Shown in pieces: positions 22,944 to 30,940 of a stretch of DNA of 41,558 nt (its first letter is position 1; every line of letters begins with the position of its first letter). A program made the position numbers and the translations under genes. The stretch is from NCBI RefSeq assembly GCF_001667035.1, contig NZ_LZIR01000093.1:1-41558 (forward strand), in the 5' to 3' direction. The notes under the pieces were generated by a model. That model saw nothing but the letters and a program-made list of their open reading frames with translations, had not been told where the DNA came from and made no database searches. The DNA comes from Mycobacterium sp. 852002-51057_SCH5723018 (GTDB taxonomy: Bacteria > Actinomycetota > Actinomycetes > Mycobacteriales > Mycobacteriaceae).

Positions 22944-23975
22944 ATGGCCAGCACAATGCCCAGGTCGGAAGGCGCCGTTGCGGTGATGGGCGCCGGCGCG
23001 TGGGGCACGGCGCTGGCCAAGGTGCTTGTCGACGCCGGCGGACCCGAGACGGAGGTCGTCCTGTGGGCCCGAAGATCCAACGTCGCAGACGAGATCAACG
23101 CCACTCGAGTCAACGCCGCCTACCTGCCCGGCACCTTGCTACCGCCGGGCGTCCGCGCCACCACCGACGCCGACGAAGCGCTGCGCGGTGCGTCGACGGT
23201 CCTGCTGGGAGTGCCGGCCCAGACGATGCGGGCCAACCTCGAGGCGTGGGCGCCATCGGTGGCTGCCGGCGCGACCCTGGTCAGCCTTGCCAAGGGGATC
23301 GAGCTCGGCACGCTGATGCGGATGAGCCAGGTGATCCTTTCTGTGACGGGCGTGGATCCCGCACAGGTCGCGGTCATTTCGGGGCCCAACCTGGCCAGTG
23401 AGATCGCCCAATGTCAGCCCGCCGCCACGGTCGTCGCGTGCAGCGACTCCGGCCGCGCGGTTGCCGTGCAGCGCATGCTGAACAGCGGATACTTCCGCCC
23501 TTATACCAACAGCGACGTGGTCGGCACCGAGATCGGCGGGGCCTGCAAAAACGTCATCGCCCTGGCGTGCGGGATGGCGGCCGGCGTCGGGCTCGGCGAA
23601 AACACCGCGGCGGCCATCATCACCCGGGGCCTGGCGGAGATCATGCGGCTGGGAATGGCGCTCGGTGCCAAGGGCGCGACGCTGGCCGGCTTGGCGGGCG
23701 TGGGCGACCTGGTGGCCACCTGTACGTCTCCGTATTCCCGCAACCGGTCCTTCGGCGAATGCCTGGGCCGCGGCGGGACCATGGAGTCGGCGATGCAGGC
23801 GAGGGACGGGCACGTCGCCGAGGGGGTGACGTCGTGCGAGGCGGTGCTGGCGCTGGCATCCAGTTACGACGTGGAGATGCCGCTGACGGACGCCGTGCAC
23901 CAGGTGTGCCACAAGGGGCTGTCGGTGGACGAGGCGATGGCGTTGCTGCTGGGCCGCAGGACCAAGCCGGAGTGA
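22944..23975 (+). CDS. gpsA: Glycerol-3-phosphate dehydrogenase [NAD(P)+]
   Basis: 343 residues from ATG 22944, with Shine-Dalgarno AGAAGGGGG. It reduces dihydroxyacetone phosphate to sn-glycerol-3-phosphate, the backbone of phospholipids. The N-terminal Rossmann motif is VMGAGAWGTALA (16-21 GAGAWG). The C-terminal helical domain contains the substrate-binding Lys of GGACKNVIALACGMAAG and the conserved GLGDLVAT-like AGVGDLVATCTSPYSRNR. It corresponds to gpdA2 (Rv2982c), somewhat longer at the N-terminus. The ddl gene follows in the same direction after a 77-base gap. Confidence 0.95.
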   Translation: MASTMPRSEGAVAVMGAGAWGTALAKVLVDAGGPETEVVLWARRSNVADEINATRVNAAYLPGTLLPPGVRATTDADEALRGASTVLLGVPAQTMRANLEAWAPSVAAGATLVSLAKGIELGTLMRMSQVILSVTGVDPAQVAVISGPNLASEIAQCQPAATVVACSDSGRAVAVQRMLNSGYFRPYTNSDVVGTEIGGACKNVIALACGMAAGVGLGENTAAAIITRGLAEIMRLGMALGAKGATLAGLAGVGDLVATCTSPYSRNRSFGECLGRGGTMESAMQARDGHVAEGVTSCEAVLALASSYDVEMPLTDAVHQVCHKGLSVDEAMALLLGRRTKPE

Positions 23976-24037
23976 ACCCGGCGCGACGGAAACCCCAGCT
24001 GGCAGCCCGACGCCCGACCCGAGGGCCGCTCAACCGG

Positions 24038-24053
24038 TAGCCTCTTTAGGTTG
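24038..24053 (+). promoter_or_regulatory. Predicted near-leaderless promoter of ddl
   Basis: TAGCCT at 24038-24043 fits TANNNT and ends nine bases before the GTG at 24053. No Shine-Dalgarno is seen before this GTG, in keeping with a leaderless or very short leader. Confidence 0.4.
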
Positions 24054-25165
24054 TGAGTGCCAGCGACAGCCGTGTGCGCGTCGCCGTCGTGTTCGGCGGG
24101 CGCAGCAACGAGCACGCCATCTCGTGCGTGTCGGCGGGCAGCATCCTGCGCAATCTCGACCCGCAGCGGTTCGATGTGACCGCGGTCGGCATCACCCCGG
24201 AAGGTTCGTGGGTGCTGACCGACGGCGACCCCGAGGCGCTGGTGATCACCGACCGCCACCTGCCCGAGGTGACCGCGGACTCCGGGACCGAGCTCGCCCT
24301 GCCGGCGGACCCGCGGCGAAGCGGCCAGCTGGTGTCGCTTTCGCCCGGCGCCAGTGAGGTTCTGGCGTCCGTCGACGTGGTGTTCCCGGTGCTGCACGGC
24401 CCGTATGGCGAGGACGGCACGATCCAGGGGCTGCTCGAGCTCGCCGGGGTGCCCTACGTCGGTGCCGGCGTGCTCGCCAGCGCCGCAGGCATGGACAAGG
24501 AGTTCACCAAGAAACTGCTTGCCGCCGAGGGACTTCCGATCGGTCCGCATGCGGTGCTGCGCCCGTCCCGGTCGGCGCTGCGTCTCGACGAGTGCCAGCG
24601 GCTCGGATTGCCCGCGTTCGTCAAACCCGCCCGGGGCGGCTCTTCGATCGGCGTCAGCCGGATCTCTGGTTGGGACGAGCTGGCCGCGGCGGTCGCGCAT
24701 GCGCGCCGGCACGATCCCAAGGTGATCGTCGAGGCGGCGGTCAACGGTCGCGAGCTGGAGTGCGGCGTGCTCGAAATGCCCGACGGCACAGTGCAAGCCA
24801 GCACCGTCGGCGAGATCCGGGTGGCCGGGGTGCGGGGCCGCGAGGACTCCTTCTACGACTTCGCGACGAAATACCTCGACGACGCAGCCGAATTGGACGT
24901 GCCGGCGAAGGTCGACGACGATGTCGCCGACGCGGTGCGCCAACTGGCGATCCGGGCATTCAAAGCCATCGACTGCCAGGGGCTGGCCCGGGTGGACTTC
25001 TTCCTCACCGAGGACGGGCCCCTGATCAACGAGATCAACACGATGCCGGGGTTCACCACGATCTCGATGTACCCGAGGATGTGGGCTGCCAGCGGCGTCG
25101 ACTATCCCACCCTTCTCGCGACCATGGTCGAGACGGCGTTGGCCCGGGGCGTGGGTCTGCGCTAA
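24053..25165 (+). CDS. ddl: D-alanine--D-alanine ligase
   Basis: 370 residues from GTG 24053. It joins two D-Ala using ATP to make the dipeptide used in UDP-MurNAc-pentapeptide, and is a target of D-cycloserine in mycobacteria. The N-terminal domain has VAVVFGGRSNEHAISCVSAGS and HGPYGEDGTIQG (His115). The central and C-terminal ATP-grasp parts carry KPARGGSSIGVSRI and the metal-binding NEINTMPGFTTISMYP. Length and context match DdlA (Rv2981c). It lies downstream of gpsA and is convergent with the DUF3515 gene, 7 bases apart. Confidence 0.96.
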   Translation: MSASDSRVRVAVVFGGRSNEHAISCVSAGSILRNLDPQRFDVTAVGITPEGSWVLTDGDPEALVITDRHLPEVTADSGTELALPADPRRSGQLVSLSPGASEVLASVDVVFPVLHGPYGEDGTIQGLLELAGVPYVGAGVLASAAGMDKEFTKKLLAAEGLPIGPHAVLRPSRSALRLDECQRLGLPAFVKPARGGSSIGVSRISGWDELAAAVAHARRHDPKVIVEAAVNGRELECGVLEMPDGTVQASTVGEIRVAGVRGREDSFYDFATKYLDDAAELDVPAKVDDDVADAVRQLAIRAFKAIDCQGLARVDFFLTEDGPLINEINTMPGFTTISMYPRMWAASGVDYPTLLATMVETALARGVGLR

Positions 25166-25172
25166 CGCGCCA

Positions 25173-25745
25173 TCAACGAGCCGGAGCGGGATCGATGGGC
25201 ACCGCCGCCATGGCGTGGTCGATCACCTCGGAGACCTCCTGGATCGGCGTCGGGCCCGACCCCGACGGCAGCGTCAGCGCCACATACACCGGCCGGTCCA
25301 CCGTGTACCAGGTGGATCGGCCGGCGTCACCGCCGGATTGCGGTCCGGCGGAGACCTCAAACCACTGCACTCGATCGACGACCTGGATGGGGGACCCGAC
25401 CACGAAGTCGGCGGGGCGGTCGAGCCCGCAGCGCAAGACCACCGGCTGGTCGTCGGGCCCGGCCCGCCACGCCGTCGCGCCCGGGGGAGCCGGCTGCGCC
25501 AATTGCGCTCGCTGGTAGTCCCCGAGCCGCTGCGGCAGTGCGTCGGCCAGCGCCCGGCACGCGGCGCTGGTCGCCTGCGGCGCCGGGAAGCCTGGTACCG
25601 CAACGGGTTGCGGCGGGGCCTGGCGTGTTGCCGCGATGGCCAGGACTACGCCGATCGCCACGACGGCCACCGCGACGGCGGCGATCATCACGGCGCGCGG
25701 TGGTCCCGTGTCGGCGGCGGAACGGGCATCGGGGTCGGTCTTCAC
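25173..25745 (-). CDS. DUF3515-type membrane-anchored protein (Rv2980-like)
   Basis: 190 residues from GTG 25745. A short cytoplasmic head (1-17, Asp/Ala-rich) is followed by one strong membrane segment (about 18-41), a Pro-rich linker and an exported domain of about 130 residues with two Cys (in SAACRALADAL and VVLRCGLDRP) that could form a disulfide. The late WYTVDRPVYVALTLP segment and closing IDHAM are typical of the actinobacterial DUF3515 family. Function is unknown. It corresponds to Rv2980 by position. It is divergent from thiL. Confidence 0.85.
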   Translation of the reverse strand: MKTDPDARSAADTGPPRAVMIAAVAVAVVAIGVVLAIAATRQAPPQPVAVPGFPAPQATSAACRALADALPQRLGDYQRAQLAQPAPPGATAWRAGPDDQPVVLRCGLDRPADFVVGSPIQVVDRVQWFEVSAGPQSGGDAGRSTWYTVDRPVYVALTLPSGSGPTPIQEVSEVIDHAMAAVPIDPAPAR

Positions 25746-25856
25746 CGCCCGCGGACCTCCTTCTCATACACTGGCGCCGTCCGCTCACGCGGGCAGGAAC
25801 CCAACTTACCGCAGGTCGGACGACGTACGGCGGCCCGCATGGCCGGAGGAGGTGGC

Positions 25857-26825
25857 GTGCGCGACGAGCCATCGGGGGAGTCCCCCACGCTGCAACAGCT
25901 CGGCGAGTTCGCGGTCATCGATCGGGCGGTGCGGGGCCGCCGGCAGCCCGCCGCGGTGCTGCTGGGGCCCGGCGACGACGCGGCGGTGGTTTCGCTCCGC
26001 GACGGTCGTGCCGTGGTTTCCACCGATGTGCTGGTGCAGGATCGGCACTTTCGGCTGGACTGGTCGACACCGCACGACGTGGGCCGCAAGGCGATCGCCC
26101 AAAACGCCGCCGACATCGAGGCGATGGGCGCGCGGCCCACGGCCTTCGTGGTCGGCTTCGGGGCGCCCGGTGACACGCCTTCGGGGCAGGTCGACGCCCT
26201 GGTCGACGGGATGTGGGACGAGGCGGAGCGGGTCGGCGCCGGCCGCGCCGGCGGCGACCTGGTCAGCTGCCCGCAGTGGGTGCTGTCGGTGACGGTGCTG
26301 GGCGACCTCGACGGTCACGCGCCGGTGTTGCGGTCCGGAGCCAAGGCCGGTTCGGTGCTCGCGGTCGCGGGGGAGCTGGGCCGCTCTGCCGCTGGATACG
26401 CGTTGTGGCAGAACGATATTCACGATTTCCAGGAATTGCGGCGTCGCCACCTGGTGCCGGAGCCGCCGTACGGCCAGGGCGCGGCGGCCGCGGCCGCGGG
26501 GGCGCAGGCGATGATCGATGTCTCCGACGGGCTGATCGCCGACCTGCGGCACGTCGCGGAGGCGTCGGGGGTGGCGATCGATTTGTCCACCGCGGCCCTG
26601 CGCACGGACCACGACGCCCTGGCCGCGGCGGCCCTCGCCATGGGCGACGATCCGTGGCCGTGGGTGCTCGCCGGGGGCGAAGACCACGCCCTGGTGGCCT
26701 GTTTCGCCGGTCCGGTGCCGGCCGGGTGGCGCGAGATCGGGCGGGTGCTCGACGGGCCGGCCCGGGTGCTCGTCGACGGGCGGGAGTGGAGCGGTTATGC
26801 GGGCTGGTCCTCTTTCGGCCGGTGA
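25857..26825 (+). CDS. thiL: Thiamine-monophosphate kinase
   Basis: 322 residues from GTG 25857, chosen because GGAGGAGG (25846-25853) precedes it at short spacing. An in-frame ATG at 25839 would add six Gly/Ala-rich residues, and the frame further upstream is antisense to the DUF3515 gene. It phosphorylates thiamine monophosphate to thiamine diphosphate, the cofactor of IlvB. The PurM-like fold shows LLGPGDDAAV (37-43), the STDVLVQDRHF loop, NAADIEAMGA (83-92), and the second-domain IDVSDGLIADLRH and LAGGEDHALV. It corresponds to Rv2977c. The Rv2979c/Rv2978c insertion element that follows thiL in M. tuberculosis is absent. Confidence 0.93.
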   Translation: MRDEPSGESPTLQQLGEFAVIDRAVRGRRQPAAVLLGPGDDAAVVSLRDGRAVVSTDVLVQDRHFRLDWSTPHDVGRKAIAQNAADIEAMGARPTAFVVGFGAPGDTPSGQVDALVDGMWDEAERVGAGRAGGDLVSCPQWVLSVTVLGDLDGHAPVLRSGAKAGSVLAVAGELGRSAAGYALWQNDIHDFQELRRRHLVPEPPYGQGAAAAAAGAQAMIDVSDGLIADLRHVAEASGVAIDLSTAALRTDHDALAAAALAMGDDPWPWVLAGGEDHALVACFAGPVPAGWREIGRVLDGPARVLVDGREWSGYAGWSSFGR

Positions 26826-26897
26826 CGATGCGGGCCGCGTGCCGCCCGAGGAGGAGGCGGCCAATTGAGCGCGGTTAGGGTGGCTTGTGATGTCAAC

Positions 26898-27188
26898 GTG
26901 ACCGTCTATGCGATCGCCCAGCTGAAATTCACCGACGGGGCAGCCTACGACCGGTACCAGGCACGGTTCATGGGTGTCTTCCGCCGTCACGCGGGCACGC
27001 TGCTGGCCGCCGACGAGTCGCCCGAGGTCATCGAGGGCTCCTGGGACCGCGAGAAGCTGGTGCTGATGTCGTTTCCGGACGAGGCCGCGTTCCGAGGCTG
27101 GGCGCAATCGCCCGAATACCAAGAGATCTCGAAGGACCGTCGTGCGGGCGCCGACACGGTGGTGCTCCTGGTGAAGGGGCTGCGATGA
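26898..27188 (+). CDS. DUF1330-family small protein
   Basis: 96 residues from GTG 26898. The frame is open to 26865, but family members begin at about MTVYAIAQLKF, so I prefer this start. The sequence has the dimeric ferredoxin-like (dabb-type) pattern of DUF1330: AYDRYQARFMGVFRRHAGTL, the acidic VIEGSWDREKLVLMSFPDEAAFRGW region and EYQEISKDRRAGADT. No enzyme activity is established for the family. Its stop overlaps the ung start by four bases (ATGA), tying it to ung and thiL in one unit. In M. tuberculosis thiL and ung lie next to each other without it. Confidence 0.85.
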   Translation: MTVYAIAQLKFTDGAAYDRYQARFMGVFRRHAGTLLAADESPEVIEGSWDREKLVLMSFPDEAAFRGWAQSPEYQEISKDRRAGADTVVLLVKGLR

Positions 27189-27868
27189 CGGCGCGCCCGT
27201 TGAACGAACTCGTCGAGCCGGGCTGGGCGACCGCGCTCAAGCCGGTCACCGACCAGGTCGCCCAGATGGGCCAGTTCCTGCGTGCCGAGATCGCGGCCGG
27301 CCGCAGGTACCTGCCCGCGGGCCCGAACGTGTTGCGCGCCTTCACCTATCCGTTCGACAACGTCAGGGTCTTGATCGTCGGGCAGGACCCCTACCCGACG
27401 CCCGGGCACGCGGTGGGCCTGAGCTTCTCGGTGGCACCCGAGGTGCGCCCGCTGCCGCGCAGCCTGGCCAACATCTTCGACGAGTACACCGCCGACCTGG
27501 GCCATCCGCATCCCGCCTGCGGCGATTTGACGCCCTGGGCGCAGCGCGGCGTGCTGCTGTTGAACAGGGTCCTTACGGTGCGCCCCAACAACCCCGCGTC
27601 GCATCGCGGCAAAGGCTGGGAGGCGGTGACGGAGTGCGCGATCCGCGCGCTGGCCGACCGGTCGCAGCCGCTGGTGGCCATCCTGTGGGGCCGCGACGCG
27701 TCAACTCTCAAACCCATTCTGGCCGAAGGCAATTACGTGGCGATCGAATCGCCGCACCCGTCGCCGCTGTCGGCCTCGCGCGGTTTTTTCGGCTCGCGCC
27801 CGTTCAGCCGCGCCAACGAGCTGCTGACGGGAATGGGCGCCGACCCGATCGATTGGAGCCTGCCGTGA
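27185..27868 (+). CDS. ung: Uracil-DNA glycosylase
   Basis: 227 residues from ATG 27185. It removes uracil from DNA, the first step of base excision repair, which matters in GC-rich genomes where cytosine deamination is frequent. Family 1 motifs are GQDPYPTPGHAVGLSFSV with catalytic Asp68 (GQDPY 66-70) and HPSPLSASRGFFGSRPF with His191. Length agrees with Rv2976c. It overlaps the DUF1330 gene upstream (ATGA) and the oxidoreductase gene downstream (GTGA), so translation is probably coupled across all three. Confidence 0.97.
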   Translation: MTARPLNELVEPGWATALKPVTDQVAQMGQFLRAEIAAGRRYLPAGPNVLRAFTYPFDNVRVLIVGQDPYPTPGHAVGLSFSVAPEVRPLPRSLANIFDEYTADLGHPHPACGDLTPWAQRGVLLLNRVLTVRPNNPASHRGKGWEAVTECAIRALADRSQPLVAILWGRDASTLKPILAEGNYVAIESPHPSPLSASRGFFGSRPFSRANELLTGMGADPIDWSLP

Positions 27869-28803
27869 CCGAGATGACCGCGCTGCGAGCACACCGCCCC
27901 GGCGGCCCCGAGGTGCTCGTCGTCGAGCGCGCGCCGGTGCCGGTACCAGCGGCCGGCGAGGTCCTGGTGTCGGTGCGCGCCGCGGCCATCACATTCGACG
28001 AGCTGACGTGGCCCGAGACCTGGACCCGCGACGGCGTCGACCGCACCCCGATCATCCCGTCCCACGAGGTGTCCGGCGTCGTCGCCGAAACCAGCTCCGG
28101 GGTAACGGATTTCGCGCCCGGCGACGAGGTGTACGGGTTGATCGATTTCGACCGCGACGGCGCGGCGGCCGAATTCGTCGCCGTCCCTGCCACCGACGTC
28201 GCCGCCAAGCCGTCGGCCGTGTCGCACGCTGTCGCCGCCGCGTTGCCGCTGGCGGGGCTCACCGCCCTGCAGGCTCTCGTCGACCAAGCCGCGGTCCGGC
28301 CCGGAGAGGCGGTGCTGGTGCTCGGCGGGGCGGGCGGCGTCGGCGCCTTGACCGTTCAGCTGGCGGCCATCCTCGGCGCCCACGTCACCGCGACCGTGCG
28401 CAGCGACGCCCGCGAGCTCCTCGGCGGATTCGGCGCGCAACGGGTGATCGACGTGCGCACCGAGGCGTTCGACGAAAGCGGCCCCTACGACGTCGTCATC
28501 GACACCGTCGGCGGCGAGGCGTTAGACCAATCCTTCGCCGTGTTGCGCCGTGGCGGACGACTGGTCACCCTGTCGGCGCCCCCTCCGGAGGGCAAGGCCG
28601 ATGAGTACGGCATTACCGCAACGTTTTTCATCGTCACCCCGAATAGGGGTCAGCTCGACGAGCTCGCCGCGCTCGTGGACGGCGGCCGGCTGCGCGTGGA
28701 AATCGCCGCGACGTTCCCGCTCGACGAGGGCAGGGAGGCGTTCGAGAGCGGCCGCCGCCCGGGCCGGCGCGCGGGCAAGACGGTGATCGTCGTCCGGGAG
28801 TGA
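27865..28803 (+). CDS. Zinc-independent NADP-dependent quinone oxidoreductase-like MDR
   Basis: 312 residues from GTG 27865, which overlaps the ung stop (GTGA). ATG 27874 is a close alternative, and the frame upstream to 27634 lies inside ung. It is a medium-chain dehydrogenase/reductase: a GroES-like N-terminal half (GEVLVSVRAAAITFDELTWPETW) and a Rossmann half with LGGAGGVGALTVQLA (GGAGGVG at 154-160). The structural and catalytic Cys of zinc alcohol dehydrogenases are missing, which points to the quinone oxidoreductase branch. Substrate unknown. A paralogue of the same type lies convergently just downstream. Confidence 0.88.
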   Translation: MTEMTALRAHRPGGPEVLVVERAPVPVPAAGEVLVSVRAAAITFDELTWPETWTRDGVDRTPIIPSHEVSGVVAETSSGVTDFAPGDEVYGLIDFDRDGAAAEFVAVPATDVAAKPSAVSHAVAAALPLAGLTALQALVDQAAVRPGEAVLVLGGAGGVGALTVQLAAILGAHVTATVRSDARELLGGFGAQRVIDVRTEAFDESGPYDVVIDTVGGEALDQSFAVLRRGGRLVTLSAPPPEGKADEYGITATFFIVTPNRGQLDELAALVDGGRLRVEIAATFPLDEGREAFESGRRPGRRAGKTVIVVRE

Positions 28804-28811
28804 ACGCTGCG

Positions 28812-28841
28812 TTGTCCCGCCGGACGCTGCCGGCGGGACAA
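28812..28841. terminator. Hairpin between two convergent oxidoreductase genes
   Basis: TTGTCCCGCCGG (28812-28823) pairs perfectly with CCGGCGGGACAA (28830-28841) around the loop ACGCTG. It lies within the 49-base gap between two convergent stops and has no T-tract. Likely bidirectional. Confidence 0.7.
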
Positions 28842-28852
28842 GCCGCGCTGTG

Positions 28853-29797
28853 TTATTGATCGGCGGGGAAGAGGATGGTCTTGCCGGGCAGCCGGCCGGA
28901 GTCAGACGCGTCGTGCACTGCGGCGGCCTCGGTCAGCGGGCGGCGGTCGGCGACGTCGATGCGCAGTTGGCCGGCGTCGACGCGGCTGACGAGGCCGGTC
29001 AACTGCGCGGCGTCGCTGCGGACGAAGACGCGCTGAGCACGGACTCCCCGCGCGGAATCCTCCGTCCCAGCCGTCATGGTGCCGACATGGAAACCGCCGT
29101 CGGCGACGACGCCAACCAGCGCCTGGGTCTCCTCCGGTGAGGTGCTCACCAAGTTGAGGACCACGTCGAACGGCTGTCCGGCAACGGCGATCGGTGGCGC
29201 CGCATAGTCGATGTAGCCGACGATCCGGTCGGCTCCGTAGCCGCGCAGACGGTCCACGCTGCGCGCCGATGCGGTTGCGGTGACGGTGGCGCCGGCTTCC
29301 TTGGCGAGCTGCACCGCGTAGCCGCCGACAGCTCCGCCCGCACCGTTGATCAGGATCGTGTGCCCGGCCTTCAATCCGGCGACTTCGAACAAAGCCTGCC
29401 ACGCGGTCAAGCCGGCGGTCGGCAACGCAGCCGCATCGGCCAGTGCCACCGACCGCGGCGCGGCGGTCAACACCTCCGCCGGAGCCAGCACGTACTCGGC
29501 GGCAGCACCGTCGGCATCCATCGGGAGCAACGCCACGACCGCGTCGCCGACGTTCCAGCCCGTCACCCCCTCGCCGAGTTCGGCGATCGTCCCCGCCACG
29601 TCGATACCCGGTACGTGCGGAAAGGTGATCGCGTACACCTCGGACAGGTAGCCGCCGCGCATGCCCGCATCGACCGGGTTGAACGAAGTCCCGGCCACCT
29701 TCACCAGCACCTGTCCAGCTCGCGGGGCCGGCCGCTGGACCTCTGCGTACTCGAGCACGTCGCTGCTGCCGTAACGGTGGTAAAGCAGTGCCTTCAT
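28853..29797 (-). CDS. NADP-dependent quinone oxidoreductase-like MDR, MarR-linked
   Basis: 314 residues from ATG 29797, with GGAGG a few bases upstream. The GTG at 29809 would add four residues. MDR architecture: MKALLYHRYGSSDVLEYAEV, SFNPVDAGMRGGYLSE and HVPGIDVAGTIAELGEGV in the GroES-like half, then the NADP motif NGAGGAVGGYAVQLA (151-158). No zinc ligands, so it belongs to the quinone oxidoreductase group (AdhP/QorA-like). It faces a MarR regulator across three identical-type palindromes, which suggests induction by a quinone, electrophile or phenolic compound. That is inference from context. Confidence 0.9.
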   Translation of the reverse strand: MKALLYHRYGSSDVLEYAEVQRPAPRAGQVLVKVAGTSFNPVDAGMRGGYLSEVYAITFPHVPGIDVAGTIAELGEGVTGWNVGDAVVALLPMDADGAAAEYVLAPAEVLTAAPRSVALADAAALPTAGLTAWQALFEVAGLKAGHTILINGAGGAVGGYAVQLAKEAGATVTATASARSVDRLRGYGADRIVGYIDYAAPPIAVAGQPFDVVLNLVSTSPEETQALVGVVADGGFHVGTMTAGTEDSARGVRAQRVFVRSDAAQLTGLVSRVDAGQLRIDVADRRPLTEAAAVHDASDSGRLPGKTILFPADQ

Positions 29798-29817
29798 GGT
29801 TTCCTCCACTTCCTATT

Positions 29818-29922
29818 TGCTTCGACGCCGAAGCAGTTGCACACACGGAACAACTTGCTTCGAGGTTGAAGCAATTCCAGGGGAGGCTGTGATCGTCGTC
29901 TCATTGCTTCGATGTCGAAGCA
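29818..29922. promoter_or_regulatory. Three MarR-type operators in a divergent promoter
   Basis: Three palindromes of the same design lie between the divergent starts: 29818-29835 (TGCTTCG acgc CGAAGCA), 29855-29874 (TTGCTTC gaggtt GAAGCAA) and 29905-29922 (TGCTTCG atgt CGAAGCA). Centres are 38 and 49 bases apart. The last abuts the predicted -10 of the regulator gene, and the first lies just upstream of the oxidoreductase start, so one protein could shut both genes. Confidence 0.85.
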
Positions 29923-29923
29923 G

Positions 29924-29936
29924 TACGATTGCGGCA
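29924..29936 (+). promoter_or_regulatory. Predicted leaderless promoter of the MarR gene
   Basis: TACGAT (29924-29929) fits TANNNT and ends six bases before the ATG at 29936. Operator 3 ends two bases upstream of it. This makes ATG 29936 the likely start and the ATG at 29912, which lies within operator 3, unlikely. Confidence 0.55.
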
Positions 29937-30436
29937 TGGTCGAAGCCCTCAAGCCGGAGCAACTGAGCACGTACTTCGCCCTCACCGAGGCATTCAGCCT
30001 GCTCCAACACGCCGTGCGACAGCAGCTCAAGGCCGAAGGCGATCTGAGTTACGTGCAGTTCGAGATCCTGGCCAAGCTCGCCGACGCCGACGGGCAACTC
30101 ACCATGACCGACCTAGCCGACGGAGTGGTGTACAGCCGCAGTGGCCTGACCCATCAGGCCGGACTGCTGGAAAAAGCGGGGCTCATCACCCGGGGCGCCA
30201 GTCCCCATGACCAGCGAGCCACAATCGTCGACATCACCGAGGCGGGCCGAGCCCTTGTCGCCAAGGTTCTACCCGGTCACATCCAGGTGGTACGCGACCT
30301 CTTGTTCGACTCGCTCTCAGACCAAGACGTACACACCCTGGGCGAGGTAATGGCTCGCGCCCGCGACCACATGCGTGCCCTACCGCCCCGCTCAGCCGCG
30401 CCGCGTAAGCGCCATGCTTTGAAGGCCTTGACTTAG
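29936..30436 (+). CDS. MarR-family transcriptional regulator
   Basis: 166 residues from ATG 29936. The winged helix-turn-helix spans about 38-105: YVQFEILAKLADADGQLTMTDLAD, the recognition helix YSRSGLTHQAGLLEKAGL, and a wing with DQRATIVDIT (92-101). Flanking helices provide the dimer interface. The C-terminal tail is basic (PPRSAAPRKRHALKAL). MarR proteins bind palindromes as dimers and are released by small phenolic or oxidising ligands. The three palindromes upstream and the divergent quinone oxidoreductase fit a local repressor. Its stop overlaps the rpmB stop on the other strand by four bases. Confidence 0.9.
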   Translation: MVEALKPEQLSTYFALTEAFSLLQHAVRQQLKAEGDLSYVQFEILAKLADADGQLTMTDLADGVVYSRSGLTHQAGLLEKAGLITRGASPHDQRATIVDITEAGRALVAKVLPGHIQVVRDLLFDSLSDQDVHTLGEVMARARDHMRALPPRSAAPRKRHALKALT

Positions 30437-30627
30437 CCGCGGACGACCTTGCCGGCCTTGATGCAGGACGTGCACACGTTGAGCCGCTGCCTGTTGCCGC
30501 CCGGACGGGTGACAACGTGCACGGTCTGGACGTTGGGGTCCCACCGGCGGCTGGTGCGGCGGTGGGAGTGCGACACCGACTTGCCGAAGCCGGGGCCTTT
30601 CCCGCAGATATCGCACACAGCGGCCAT
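30433..30627 (-). CDS. rpmB: 50S ribosomal protein L28, zinc-binding (C+) form
   Basis: 64 residues from ATG 30627. MAAVCDICGKGPGFGKSVSHSHRRT is cut here at the typical L28 start; the two CxxC pairs (Cys5/Cys8 and Cys52/Cys55, in CDIC and CTSC) form a zinc ribbon. Mycobacteria also have zinc-independent paralogues used under zinc limitation, and this is the zinc-binding form. The divergent DAK-type gene and recG beside it repeat an order seen widely in actinobacteria. A TATTCT on the minus strand (30699-30694) may be its -10 element. Confidence 0.95.
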   Translation of the reverse strand: MAAVCDICGKGPGFGKSVSHSHRRTSRRWDPNVQTVHVVTRPGGNRQRLNVCTSCIKAGKVVRG

Positions 30628-30776
30628 TGTTCGAGCTCCTCAAATGTTGGGGGTCCGGCACGCGGGATACATCTGGACGGGCCGGGCCAGCCCAGAATAC
30701 CGACTGTCGTGAGAAACCACCAAAACGATCAACAGCGACAGCGCCGCTCCGGACCGGCGCTGTCGCCGCCTCTGGC

Positions 30777-30782
30777 TAGGCT
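30777..30782 (+). promoter_or_regulatory. Possible -10 of the DAK-recG unit
   Basis: TAGGCT fits TANNNT. Transcription from it would begin near 30788-30790, after the ATG at 30785, which therefore cannot be the kinase start. A second candidate, TACGCT, lies at 30853-30858. Confidence 0.4.
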
Positions 30783-30940
30783 CGATGGGCCGGTCCACCG
30801 AGGCTAGCGGGTGCTTGCTCGCGGCACGCCGTCGCGCATGTCGTCGCGGGACTACGCTGGCGCCACCGGGAGGCTGGCGCGGGAGGAGGTGGGTCGCCCT
30901 GGGCACTCTGGATGCGTCGGAGGACCGTCTGCTGGACGCG

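Noticed and set aside
26826..26897. Remnant of the insertion element found near thiL in M. tuberculosis (Rv2978c/Rv2979c)
   Set aside because: No transposase or resolvase fragment or terminal repeats are present.
28812..28841. Operator palindrome for the MarR protein
   Set aside because: The perfect inverted repeat lies between two stops and does not match the TGCTTCG half-site, so a terminator is the simpler reading.
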